From contig JAEZHJ010000200.1 of assembly GCA_023436925.1 (NCBI GenBank), positions 1 to 21,219 of the forward strand: a stretch of DNA of 21,219 nt. Direction: 5' to 3'. This stretch comes from Actinomycetes bacterium (GTDB taxonomy: Bacteria; Actinomycetota; Actinomycetes; Propionibacteriales; Propionibacteriaceae). The notes beneath the pieces are model-generated. The model did no database searches and was not told where the DNA came from. It worked only from the letters and a program-made list of their open reading frames with translations. Below, piece after piece: positions 14,876-21,219 of the stretch (its first letter is position 1; each line of letters opens with the position of its first letter). Position numbers and translations under genes: made by a program.

Positions 14876-15730
14876 ATGGTGAGCATCAGCCAGGCGGCGC
14901 ACCTGACGGGCGTCGCCGAACACACCCTTCGCGCCTGGGAGCGCCGCTACGGCGCCTTCCAGCCCGGCCGCACGGCCGGCGGCCACCGGGTGTACGACGC
15001 CGAGGCGCTGCGCCGGATCCGGGCGATGAAGGAGTTGGTCGCGGCCGGCGTCCCGCCCCGGGAGGCCTCCGACGAGGTGCGCCGGGAGATGGCCGACACC
15101 GGCCGCCGGCCGGACGCGACCACCGCGCTGATCGATGCCGTCGCCACCCTGGACTCCCGCTCGGCCACCCGGATCGTGGATGAACAGTTCGGGTTGCGCA
15201 GCTTCGAGAGCGTGGTCGACGACTGGCTGATGCCGGCGCTGGTGCAGCTCGGCTCCGCGTGGGAGTCCGGGGCGATCACCGAGGCCGGGGAGCACCTCGC
15301 CACGAACATCGTGATGCGCCGGCTCGCCGCGAGCTTCGACGCGGTCGGCCCCAACCTGCCCCCGCCGCCGGCGATCATCGGCGCGCCGCCCGGTGTCCTG
15401 CACGAGATCGGGCTGCTGGCCTTCGCGGTCGCGCTGCGGCGTCAGGGGGTCGCGGCGCTCTATCTCGGCGCGCAGGTGCCGCCGAAGGCCTGGTCGGCGG
15501 CGGTGGGGGCCACCAACGCCGTGATCAACGTCACCGCCATCCCCCGCCGCGCGGACGCCCGCCAGGCCGCCGCGCTGGTCGCCGACCTGGCAGCCGCGCA
15601 CCCTGACGTCCCGGTGGCGGTGGGCGGCCGGTTCCAGCACCTGGCGCCGCCACAGTGCCTCAGGCTGGGACACCACATCCCGGCCGCCGCGCGCGAGGTC
15701 GCCCGCCTGGTGGCCGGTACCCGGCCCTGA
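14876..15730 (+). CDS. litR: LitR/CarH-type B12-dependent light-sensing MerR regulator
   Basis: 284 residues. The N-terminus SISQAAHLTGVAEHTLRAWERRYGAF with GGHRVYDAEALRRI (3-47) is a MerR helix-turn-helix. Residues about 80-165 form the helical cap and 165-280 a Rossmann B12-binding domain. The CarH signature W-x9-EH is present at W129, E139, H140, and H176 in PPGVLHEIG matches the lower axial cobalt ligand. Such proteins hold adenosylcobalamin, repress carotenoid genes in the dark and release DNA in light. The residue after W129 is Glu130, where Thermus CarH has the His that binds cobalt after photolysis. ATG 14876 was chosen; GTG 14879 is an alternative. It is divergent from the crt operon it presumably controls. 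Confidence 0.92.
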   Translation: MVSISQAAHLTGVAEHTLRAWERRYGAFQPGRTAGGHRVYDAEALRRIRAMKELVAAGVPPREASDEVRREMADTGRRPDATTALIDAVATLDSRSATRIVDEQFGLRSFESVVDDWLMPALVQLGSAWESGAITEAGEHLATNIVMRRLAASFDAVGPNLPPPPAIIGAPPGVLHEIGLLAFAVALRRQGVAALYLGAQVPPKAWSAAVGATNAVINVTAIPRRADARQAAALVADLAAAHPDVPVAVGGRFQHLAPPQCLRLGHHIPAAAREVARLVAGTRP

Positions 15731-15756
15731 GCCGAGCCGGGTCAGACCGGGTCGGC
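15731..15756. terminator. Hairpin between convergent litR and methyltransferase
   Basis: GCCGAGCCGG-gtcaga-CCGGGTCGGC is a 10-bp stem with one mismatch, beginning right after the litR stop and covering the stop of the opposite gene. It could end transcription from both sides. Confidence 0.5.
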
Positions 15757-16476
15757 CGGCCCCTCGCCGGGCCGGCGGGCCAGGAAGGTGTGCAGGATCC
15801 CCTGCTGCCAGCCGGTGACGCGGTGGTGGGAAATGTCGGTGAAGCCCGCCCGGCGCAGCCGGTCGAGCACCCTCTCGACGCTGTCGAACTGCAGCACGCT
15901 GCGCCACAGGTAGCGGTACAGCCTCGGCGAGCCGCGCAACAGCCAGCTGAGCGGGATGACCACCAGCCAGCAGACGACCGTCCACAGCGCACGGGCGGCG
16001 GACCGCCCGGCGACCGAGTACTCCTGCACCGCCAGCCAGCCGCCGGGACGGAGCTGGTCGTGCATCGCGACGAGCACCTGGTCACGCTCGGCCTCGGGCA
16101 CATTGCGCAGCAGGTAGGCGGCCAGCACGCCGTCGGCGGCGGGCAGGCCGAGCGCGGGCAACTGCTGGGCGGTGGCGTGCCGGAACTCCACCGGCGCCGA
16201 CCACGCCTTCGACCTGGCCTGGGCCAGCATCCCGGCCGACGCGTCGATCCCCACGATCCGGGCGGCCGGCGCCGCGTCCTGCAGCGCCGCGGTCGAGGCG
16301 CCCGAGCCGCAGCCGAGGTCGAGCAGCAGGTCCGGCGGGGCCGTCCGCTCGACCAGCAGCCGCGCGGCCGCGGCGAGGTGGGCGTGGTAGCCCGGGTTGA
16401 GCCGGGTCAGCAGGTCGTACCGGCCCGCTGCCAGGTCGAACTCGGCGTCCAGCGCATTGCCCACAGCTGCCTCCAC
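15742..16476 (-). CDS. SAM-dependent methyltransferase, UbiE/CrtT-like
   Basis: 244 residues. Motif I LLLDLGCGSGAS (about 50-61), GIDASAGMLAQAR and LRPGGWLAVQEYS identify a class I SAM methyltransferase of the UbiE/COQ5 type. After the fold there is a hydrophobic segment VVCWLVVIPLSWLL (about 167-180), suggesting contact with the membrane and a lipid-like substrate. Carotenoid clusters of Streptomyces griseus include a methyltransferase gene, crtT, next to lycopene cyclase and crtU; its substrate is not settled. By position this protein may act on the carotenoid or a quinone. The GTG at 16476 has GAGGTGGGGG upstream; a GTG at residue 5 preceded by GGAGG is an alternative. Confidence 0.85.
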   Translation of the reverse strand: MEAAVGNALDAEFDLAAGRYDLLTRLNPGYHAHLAAAARLLVERTAPPDLLLDLGCGSGASTAALQDAAPAARIVGIDASAGMLAQARSKAWSAPVEFRHATAQQLPALGLPAADGVLAAYLLRNVPEAERDQVLVAMHDQLRPGGWLAVQEYSVAGRSAARALWTVVCWLVVIPLSWLLRGSPRLYRYLWRSVLQFDSVERVLDRLRRAGFTDISHHRVTGWQQGILHTFLARRPGEGPADPV

Positions 16477-16517
16477 TCCCCCACCTCAAGCCTGCCGATG
16501 GGCATTGCGCCGTCGTC

Positions 16518-16523
16518 TACAGT
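16518..16523 (+). promoter_or_regulatory. Possible -10 element for the P450 gene
   Basis: TACAGT fits the TANNNT -10 pattern and lies 52 bases before the P450 start. No good -35 is seen at the expected distance, so the call is weak. Confidence 0.3.
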
Positions 16524-16574
16524 GACCAGCACCGTAGCCGGGATCCGCCCGGCCGGACCAGACAGGGGGTCGGA

Positions 16575-17774
16575 TTGGCGCTCAACCAGCGGCGGGCGAC
16601 CCCGCCGGCCGAGGCTGACGGACCCGCCGTCGAGCAACTCGACGGCCTGTGGCGGATCCGCTCGCTCGCGGTGGCCCGCCAGGTGCTGCGGGCGCGGGCG
16701 TCCACCACCCAGGCCGGCTTCAGCGCCGAGGCGATCCCGCGCGGCCACCTCAAGCACTACCCGATCCTGATCTCCGACGGGCCGCTGCACGACGAGCAGC
16801 GCTCCAAGGTGGGGCGTTTCCTCGCCCCGGCCGTCGTCGCCGAGCGGTACACCGAGCGGCTGGAGGCCTGCGCCGACCGGCTGCTGGCGGACGCGGCGCG
16901 CGCCGGCGGCTGCCTGCTCGACGACCTCGCGCTGGAGTACACCGTCGAGGTCACCTCGCACGTCGTGGGACTCACCGAATCCCGGGTGCGGGCCATGGCG
17001 GCCCGCCTGGTCACCTTCTTCAACCAGCCGCCGCTGGACATCACCAAGCCGGATCTCGGCCGCACCAACGCCCAGTGGGCGAAGGCCGCGGTCAACGCGC
17101 TGGTCCCGATCGCCCGGTTCTACCTGGCCGATGTCCGCCCGGCGATCCGTGCCCGGCGCCGGGAGCGCCGAAACGACATCATCAGCCACCTGATCGACGA
17201 GGGCTACACCGACCTCGACATCCTGGTGGAGTGCGTCACCTACGGCACCGCCGGGATGGTGACCACCCGCGAGTTCGTCTCGATGGCCTGTTGGCACCTG
17301 CTGGAGAACCCGGCGCTGCGGGAGCGGTACCTGGTCGCCGGCCAGCCCGAGCGCTTCGCCATCCTGAACGAGGTGATCCGGCTGGAACCGGTCGTCGGCC
17401 ACCTCTACCGCCGCGCCCAGCAGCCGGTCGAGCTCAGTGACGGCGAGGAATCCTGGACGGTGCCGGCCGGCGACCTGATCGACGTCTGCGTCCGGCCGGC
17501 CAATGCCGACCCGGTGGCGGTCGGGGACGACCCGCTCGGCGTGTGCCCCGGGCGCGACCTGCCCGCCGGGGTGAACGCGGCCGGGCTGAGCTTCGGGGAC
17601 GGCGCCCACCGCTGCCCCGGCCAGCCGTTGGCGATCCTGGAGACCGACGTGCTGCTGACCCGGCTGCTGCGGCTGGACCCGACGGCGACGGCCGTCCCCA
17701 CCATCGGCTGGGATGCTCTCATCGAGGGCTACCAGGTCCGCGGCCTGCGGCTCGAGTTCAGCCCGGCCGGCTGA
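16575..17774 (+). CDS. Cytochrome P450
   Basis: 399 residues, a soluble bacterial P450. The haem-binding loop is SFGDGAHRCPG with ligand C347; the K-helix ExxR is E266-x-x-R269 in NEVIRLEPVVGH. The I-helix reads YGTAGMVTTRE (223-233), so the usual acidic residue before the Thr is Val229. The TTG start at 16575 has AGGGGGT four bases upstream, and no better start keeps the full N-terminus. It is divergent from the CrtT-like gene. A P450 in the Brevibacterium linens aromatic-carotenoid pathway has been proposed to hydroxylate isorenieratene to the 3,3'-dihydroxy form; the same job is a reasonable guess here but is not shown by sequence. No ferredoxin gene lies nearby. Confidence 0.9.
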   Translation: MALNQRRATPPAEADGPAVEQLDGLWRIRSLAVARQVLRARASTTQAGFSAEAIPRGHLKHYPILISDGPLHDEQRSKVGRFLAPAVVAERYTERLEACADRLLADAARAGGCLLDDLALEYTVEVTSHVVGLTESRVRAMAARLVTFFNQPPLDITKPDLGRTNAQWAKAAVNALVPIARFYLADVRPAIRARRRERRNDIISHLIDEGYTDLDILVECVTYGTAGMVTTREFVSMACWHLLENPALRERYLVAGQPERFAILNEVIRLEPVVGHLYRRAQQPVELSDGEESWTVPAGDLIDVCVRPANADPVAVGDDPLGVCPGRDLPAGVNAAGLSFGDGAHRCPGQPLAILETDVLLTRLLRLDPTATAVPTIGWDALIEGYQVRGLRLEFSPAG

Positions 17775-17788
17775 CCCCGGGACAGGCC

Positions 17789-17819
17789 GCGGCGGGCCAC
17801 CCGAGGGGTGACCCGCCGC
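17789..17819. terminator. Strong bidirectional terminator hairpin
   Basis: GCGGCGGGCCACCC-GAG-GGGTGACCCGCCGC gives a 14-bp stem with one mismatch, between the convergent P450 and DUF892 genes. It is the most stable hairpin noticed in the window and fits the end of both messages. Confidence 0.7.
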
Positions 17820-17855
17820 GCGTCGCGCCATCGGCTGCGGCCGGTGGCTGCGGGA

Positions 17856-18353
17856 CTACCTGCCCTGCTTGGCCCGGGCGTTCGCTTCGGTCTCGGCGAT
17901 CCGGTTGAGCAGCTCGTCGGTGCGGGACTCCTCCTCGAGGGTGGCGCCGAGCAGATCGGCGCCGCCGTTCAGGCCGAGCATCGTCGCCCACCGGCGCAGG
18001 GTGCCGTAGCGGGTGATCTCGTAGTGCTCGACGGCCTGCGCCGAGGCGATCAGCGCAGCATCGGCGGCCGGGCTCCCCTGGTACTCCTCGAGGTGCTCGT
18101 CGCCCTCCTTGAGGATGCCGTCGATGGCGTCGCAGCGCTTGCTGACCGGCTTGCGGTCGATCATCGCGAAGACCTCCTCGAGGCGTTTGAGCTGCCCCTC
18201 GGTCTCGGTGCGGTGCTGCGCGAAGGCTGCCTTCAGCTCGTCCGAGACCGCCGACTTCTCCAACTTGGGCAGGGTCTTCAGAATGTGCCGTTCGGCGTAG
18301 TACATGTCGCGGAGAGTGTCGTAGAACAGCGAGTCAAGGCCCTTGTCGGCCAT
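17856..18353 (-). CDS. DUF892/YciF-type ferritin-like stress protein
   Basis: 165 residues, all helical. It follows the YciE/YciF (DUF892) family from the start, with LDSLFYDTLRDMYYAERHILKTLPKL, and carries spaced Glu/His residues typical of di-iron four-helix bundles: ERH (20-22), HRTETEGQ, QAVEHYEITRYGTL and the C-terminal EEES. Family members respond to osmotic and oxidative stress and may bind iron or manganese. The ATG at 18353 has AAAGGAG at good distance. The promoter region contains GGTT-N15-GGGTAA, like SigB/SigF promoters. It stands alone and ends at the strong hairpin shared with the P450 gene. Confidence 0.9.
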   Translation of the reverse strand: MADKGLDSLFYDTLRDMYYAERHILKTLPKLEKSAVSDELKAAFAQHRTETEGQLKRLEEVFAMIDRKPVSKRCDAIDGILKEGDEHLEEYQGSPAADAALIASAQAVEHYEITRYGTLRRWATMLGLNGGADLLGATLEEESRTDELLNRIAETEANARAKQGR

Positions 18354-18395
18354 GGCGCGCTCCTTTCTGCGGGTGGGGTTGTGCTGCTCCCCGAG

Positions 18396-18420
18396 TTACC
18401 CGGCCGGCCCGGTCCGAACC
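18396..18420 (-). promoter_or_regulatory. SigB/SigF-like promoter for the DUF892 gene
   Basis: On the minus strand GGTT (18420-18417), 15 bases, then GGGTAA (18401-18396), about 43 bases before the start codon. This fits the actinobacterial general-stress consensus (GNTT or GGWWT, 14-17 bases, GGGTAY) except for the last base. Confidence 0.5.
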
Positions 18421-18429
18421 GCGACCGGG
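18408..18429 (-). terminator. Hairpin after the DUF6766 gene
   Basis: CCCGGTC-cgaaccgc-GACCGGG is a perfect 7-bp stem located 8 bases past the DUF6766 stop on the minus strand. It overlaps the -35 region of the next gene, so read-through or interference is possible. Confidence 0.5.
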
Positions 18430-18436
18430 TCGCAGC

Positions 18437-19108
18437 TCAGCGATCCGGGGTGGCGTGGTGGGCAGCGCCCACCTTCTTCGACTCGGGCGACCCGCGCTGG
18501 CGCAGGTAGACGGCGAAGATCGCCATCGAGCCGACCGCGAGCAACTCCGACTGCCAGTTCTGGAAGGTGCGGCCCCAGAAGTCAGGGCTGCCGATGTACT
18601 CCCCCAGCGTCAGCGGGTCCAGCAGGTCACGCATCCGCTCCTCGTTGTAGGCGACCCGGCCGGTGAACGCCTGGGCCAGCCAGGACGCCAGGAAGACCAC
18701 CGCCATGACCGCGGTCAGCGACCAGGAGTACAGCGTCGTCCACCACCCGCCGCGCCGCACCAGGGCGGGGGCTCCGTCCTGGGCGAAGTCGCCGATCTGT
18801 TCGTCGGAGTCCTCGCCCAGGCCGGCCTGCTCGGGCGGCTTGGACTCCGAGGAGCCGCGCTGCACCAGCCACACCGTCAGCAGGATGTACAAGGTGAACT
18901 GCAGGTACTCCGACTGCCAGTTCTCGGCCACGTCGACAGCGAAGGACGACGAGGTCAGGTAGCGCCACAGGTCGATCTGGGCCAGGCCGTCGGTGCGGGC
19001 GGCCTGGTTGTACCCGGCCAGGCCGACCAGGGCCTGGGCGGCGAGCACGATCAGCAGCAGCGCGCCGAAGACCAGGGCCAGCGAGTTGTCGCGAAGCTGG
19101 CGGCTCAC
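18437..19108 (-). CDS. DUF6766-type membrane protein with internal duplication
   Basis: 223 residues with four likely membrane helices in two similar halves. Each half has a long first helix ending in a YNQ/YNE turn, then NWQSE (63-67 and 174-178), a second helix, and QRGSxESK (83-90 and 194-201), so the repeat offset is 111 residues. The linker (about 90-118) is acidic. I match it to the DUF6766 family from memory; its function is not known. The GTG at 19108 overlaps the stop of the small membrane peptide upstream (GTGA). It shares an operon with a lipoprotein and that peptide, under a SigB-like promoter. Confidence 0.82.
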   Translation of the reverse strand: MSRQLRDNSLALVFGALLLIVLAAQALVGLAGYNQAARTDGLAQIDLWRYLTSSSFAVDVAENWQSEYLQFTLYILLTVWLVQRGSSESKPPEQAGLGEDSDEQIGDFAQDGAPALVRRGGWWTTLYSWSLTAVMAVVFLASWLAQAFTGRVAYNEERMRDLLDPLTLGEYIGSPDFWGRTFQNWQSELLAVGSMAIFAVYLRQRGSPESKKVGAAHHATPDR

Positions 19109-19197
19109 CGGGCGCCCGCCGCAATCACGAACGCGATCGTCAGCACCACTCCGATCAACCCGAGGTAGGTGAAGAACAGCACCCGTGCCAGTCTCAT
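19105..19197 (-). CDS. 30-residue single-helix membrane peptide
   Basis: The protein starts MRLARVLFFTYLGLIGVV and continues with a hydrophobic run to the end, a single membrane helix with two Arg at the N-terminus. It begins at an ATG overlapping the lipoprotein stop (ATGA) and ends in a TGA overlapping the GTG of the DUF6766 gene (GTGA). This exact fit between two coupled genes, and the clean membrane-helix composition, make it a likely real small protein. It may be a subunit or regulator of the DUF6766 protein; that is inference. Confidence 0.72.
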   Translation of the reverse strand: MRLARVLFFTYLGLIGVVLTIAFVIAAGAR

Positions 19198-19583
19198 GGG
19201 TGGACCTCGCATTCGTAGGGGGCGGCCGGATCCGGGTCGTCGCGGACGCAGCCGGCGGCGGTCACCAGCCAGCCCTGCGGGAACCGGGCGAGGAAGATCA
19301 CCTGGCGGGGGAACCTGACGATGGCGCTCTCACCGGCGACCTCGACCTGCAGCACCGTGTCGTCCTGCCCGAACAGGCCGGACGGCAGCGAGCCGGGACA
19401 GTCACCGGCTTCGGCCAGGGTCTTGGCGGTGTCCGGGGCGAGCCGCCCGCACCCCGCCGAGGGGTCCGCGGCGAAGGCCGTGGCAGCCGCGGCGGCCTCC
19501 TGCTCGGCGACCTGGCTGCACCCGCCCAGCGCCGCCAGTACGGCAAGGACGGCGGCCAGCCGCGAAGTTCGGGTGCGGATCAC
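19194..19583 (-). CDS. Small secreted lipoprotein
   Basis: 129 residues. Arg-rich n-region, hydrophobic stretch LAAVLAVLAAL and a lipobox LGGC with Cys22 as the lipid-modified residue. The mature part of about 108 residues has four more Cys (in GCGRL, GDCPG, AGCVRDD and YECEVHP), which could form two disulfides outside the membrane. No known domain is recognised. The GTG at 19583 lies about 10 bases after a GGGTAC element, so the message may be leaderless; no ribosome site is seen. First gene of the three-gene operon with the membrane peptide and the DUF6766 protein. Confidence 0.82.
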   Translation of the reverse strand: MIRTRTSRLAAVLAVLAALGGCSQVAEQEAAAAATAFAADPSAGCGRLAPDTAKTLAEAGDCPGSLPSGLFGQDDTVLQVEVAGESAIVRFPRQVIFLARFPQGWLVTAAGCVRDDPDPAAPYECEVHP

Positions 19584-19592
19584 GCGTGGAAC

Positions 19593-19619
19593 GTACCCAC
19601 CGTCCCGGGCGGCTACTCC
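19593..19619 (-). promoter_or_regulatory. SigB/SigF-like promoter for the lipoprotein operon
   Basis: On the minus strand GGAGT (19619-19615), 16 bases, then GGGTAC (19598-19593). It matches the GGWWT-N16/17-GGGTAY type at all but one position. The start codon at 19583 is only 9 bases on, pointing to leaderless transcription. TACGTT inside it also fits a TANNNT -10. Confidence 0.5.
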
Positions 19620-19634
19620 GACATGACTGGGTGC

Positions 19635-21161
19635 TCAGCTCAGGGTCTCCAGGTCGGTCACCGCCGGTCCTTCCAGGACGCGTCCGTCGGGGGCGAAGCG
19701 GGAACCGTGCAGCGGGCAGTCCCAGGACCGTTCGGCATCGTTCCAGGCCAGGATGCCGCCCAGGTGGGTGCACACCGCGGAGACCGTGCAGGTCTGACCG
19801 TCCACCGTGGAGCGGGCCGCGGGCTTGGCGCCCACGCGGCCCACCACACCCGTCCCTTCCGCCGGGGGCTCCTCGGGCAGCGATCGTGAGGTGGCCCCGA
19901 CCCAGCCGGAGGTCATCGCGGCGGCGACCTCGGCGTTGAAGGCGGCGGCCTCGATCAGGCCGGCACCGGGGCGGCCTCCGTCCAGCTCACGGGCCCAGGC
20001 CGGCTCGCCGCCGGCCAGCGTGGCCGCCAGCCGCAGCCCCGCAGCCACGGCGTTGGCCATCCCCCACTTGTGGAAGCCGGTGGCCACGTGGACGCGGTTC
20101 CGGCTCCAGGCGAGGGTCTGCACGATCGGGACCCCGGAGGCCGGGTTGTAGTCCTGCGCCGACCAGACGTGGGTGACCTCGGCCCCGGGGAAGTACTCCG
20201 CCGCCCACCGGGCCAGCTCATCGACCAGGTGGCGCGGCGACTCCTGGCGTCCCACGACGTGGCCGTTGCCACCGACCAGCAGCACCTCGCCGTCCGGGCC
20301 GGACGCGGTGCGCAGCGAGCGGGTCGGCTGGTCGGCCGACAGGTACATGCCGGAGGGGACAGCGCCGGGGACCCGGACGGCCAGCGCGTAGGAGCGTTCC
20401 GCGCGGACCCGCGCGAAGTGGGCACCGCGGTCCAGGAACGGCACGCCGGTGGCGAGGACGACCTGGTCGGCCCGCAGCTCGCCGGCATCGGTGCTGATCC
20501 GGCAGGGCTGACCCGCAGCCACATCCCGTACCCGAGCGCCGGTGTGCAGGGTACCGCCCAGGGCGAGGAACTCGGTCAGCAGCAGGTCGAGGGTCTCGGT
20601 GGGGTGGATCTGGGCCTGGTCGGTCAGCCGGAGCGCCCCGGCGACCGGGAAGGGCAGGCCCGGATGGTCCAGCCACTCGACCGGCAGGCCGGCGATGCGC
20701 GCCGCCGCCAGCTCATCCTCCAGCGCGCTCCGGGTGGCGTCGTGCTGGGCATAGGTGAACGCGTCGCGGACCTGCCAGGTGCCGCCGTGACTGGTGAGGA
20801 AGTCGCGCAGCCACTCCTGGCCCGCAGCGTTGGCGGCGACATAGCCGCGCAGCGCCCGCTCGCCCTGTCGGGCACGCACCTGGGACAGCAGTGTGCCCTG
20901 TAGGAGGCTGACCTTGGCGGTGGTGTTGCCGGTCGCCACGGCGCCCACCGTCCGGGCCTCCAACAGGCAGGTGCGCCACCCGGCGGTGGCGAGCAGGACG
21001 GCGGTGACCAGGCCGGTCAGCCCGGCGCCGACCACGACGGCGTCGTACTCCTCGCCGTCGCGCAGCGGAACGCCCCGCTCCGGCACGGGGTGGGTGTCGA
21101 GCCAGAAGGACGGCCCGCGGTGCCAGGGCGGCACCGGCACCGGCGCAGGCGATTCGTTCAT
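19635..21161 (-). CDS. FAD-dependent oxidoreductase with C-terminal Rieske domain
   Basis: 508 residues. The N-terminal part (about 38-420) is a DAO/glycine-oxidase-like FAD domain with DAVVVGAGLTGLVTAVLLA (40-58). The C-terminal part (about 425-508) is a Rieske 2Fe-2S domain: C464-T-H466 and C482-P-L-H485 with 15 residues between H466 and C482, matching CxH-x15-17-CxxH. Such fusions are widespread in bacteria but their substrate is unknown; they could pass electrons from an amine or other reductant to the Rieske centre. The ATG at 21161 has TAGGAG six bases upstream. The same stretch reads as GGGTAG with a GGGTT 16 bases further up, so it may belong to the stress set on this side of the window. 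Confidence 0.9.
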   Translation of the reverse strand: MNESPAPVPVPPWHRGPSFWLDTHPVPERGVPLRDGEEYDAVVVGAGLTGLVTAVLLATAGWRTCLLEARTVGAVATGNTTAKVSLLQGTLLSQVRARQGERALRGYVAANAAGQEWLRDFLTSHGGTWQVRDAFTYAQHDATRSALEDELAAARIAGLPVEWLDHPGLPFPVAGALRLTDQAQIHPTETLDLLLTEFLALGGTLHTGARVRDVAAGQPCRISTDAGELRADQVVLATGVPFLDRGAHFARVRAERSYALAVRVPGAVPSGMYLSADQPTRSLRTASGPDGEVLLVGGNGHVVGRQESPRHLVDELARWAAEYFPGAEVTHVWSAQDYNPASGVPIVQTLAWSRNRVHVATGFHKWGMANAVAAGLRLAATLAGGEPAWARELDGGRPGAGLIEAAAFNAEVAAAMTSGWVGATSRSLPEEPPAEGTGVVGRVGAKPAARSTVDGQTCTVSAVCTHLGGILAWNDAERSWDCPLHGSRFAPDGRVLEGPAVTDLETLS

Positions 21162-21170
21162 ATCGCACTC

Positions 21171-21197
21171 CTACCCAGCCGCCGCGGCGGCGAACCC
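21171..21197 (-). promoter_or_regulatory. Possible SigB/SigF-like promoter for the FAD-Rieske gene
   Basis: On the minus strand GGGTT (21197-21193), 16 bases, then GGGTAG (21176-21171). Spacing and sequence agree with the two other elements, but it overlaps the ribosome site and would put the transcript start next to the ATG. It is therefore less certain. Confidence 0.35.
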
Positions 21198-21219
21198 GCG
21201 CTGTCGGGGCACTGGCCAG

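Noticed and set aside
1..21219. CRISPR arrays, insertion sequences, tRNA or rRNA genes
   Set aside because: No regularly spaced repeats, transposase-like frames or cloverleaf/rRNA signatures were recognised on either strand.

Overview
The window is very GC-rich, with strong third-position GC, frequent GTG starts and 4-base ATGA/GTGA gene overlaps. Together with the gene families present this points to a high-GC actinobacterium; genus cannot be fixed from the sequence alone. No rRNA, tRNA, CRISPR array, transposase or phage gene was seen.

Left part (about 0.2-7.6 kb): a YbjJ-like MFS exporter on the minus strand faces away from a plus-strand operon. The control region between them carries a perfect 21-bp inverted repeat. 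The operon encodes (i) a possible 29-codon leader ORF, (ii) a small protein with the outline of an ABC ATPase but with Walker A, signature, Walker B and H-loop all replaced, (iii) a YhgE/Pip-type membrane protein with Leu-x-x-Gly heptads, and (iv) a 1122-residue fusion of an ion-channel-like module, whose filter is TVGVDN, to a complete two-half FUSC transporter. This is the most unusual part of the window. A Fur-family regulator follows.

Middle part (8.4-17.8 kb): a complete aromatic-carotenoid locus. A seven-gene minus-strand operon (idi-crtE-crtI-crtB-crtYc-crtYd-crtU) has every junction overlapping by 4 or 8 bases. It should take IPP/DMAPP through GGPP, phytoene, lycopene and beta-carotene to an aromatic carotenoid of the isorenieratene type. 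Divergent from it lies a LitR/CarH-type MerR regulator with a B12-binding photosensor domain, so light control is expected. A UbiE/CrtT-like methyltransferase and a cytochrome P450 with an unusual I-helix flank the regulator and may decorate the carotenoid.

Right part (17.8-21.2 kb): a minus-strand set that looks like a general-stress regulon: a DUF892/YciF ferritin-like protein, an operon of lipoprotein, 30-residue membrane peptide and internally duplicated DUF6766 membrane protein, and a fused FAD oxidoreductase-Rieske protein. Each of the three transcription units has upstream a GG(N)T(T)-N15/16-GGGTA(A/C/G) element resembling actinobacterial SigB/SigF promoters. Light-induced carotenoids and this stress set may together form a photo-oxidative and envelope-stress island; that link is inference.
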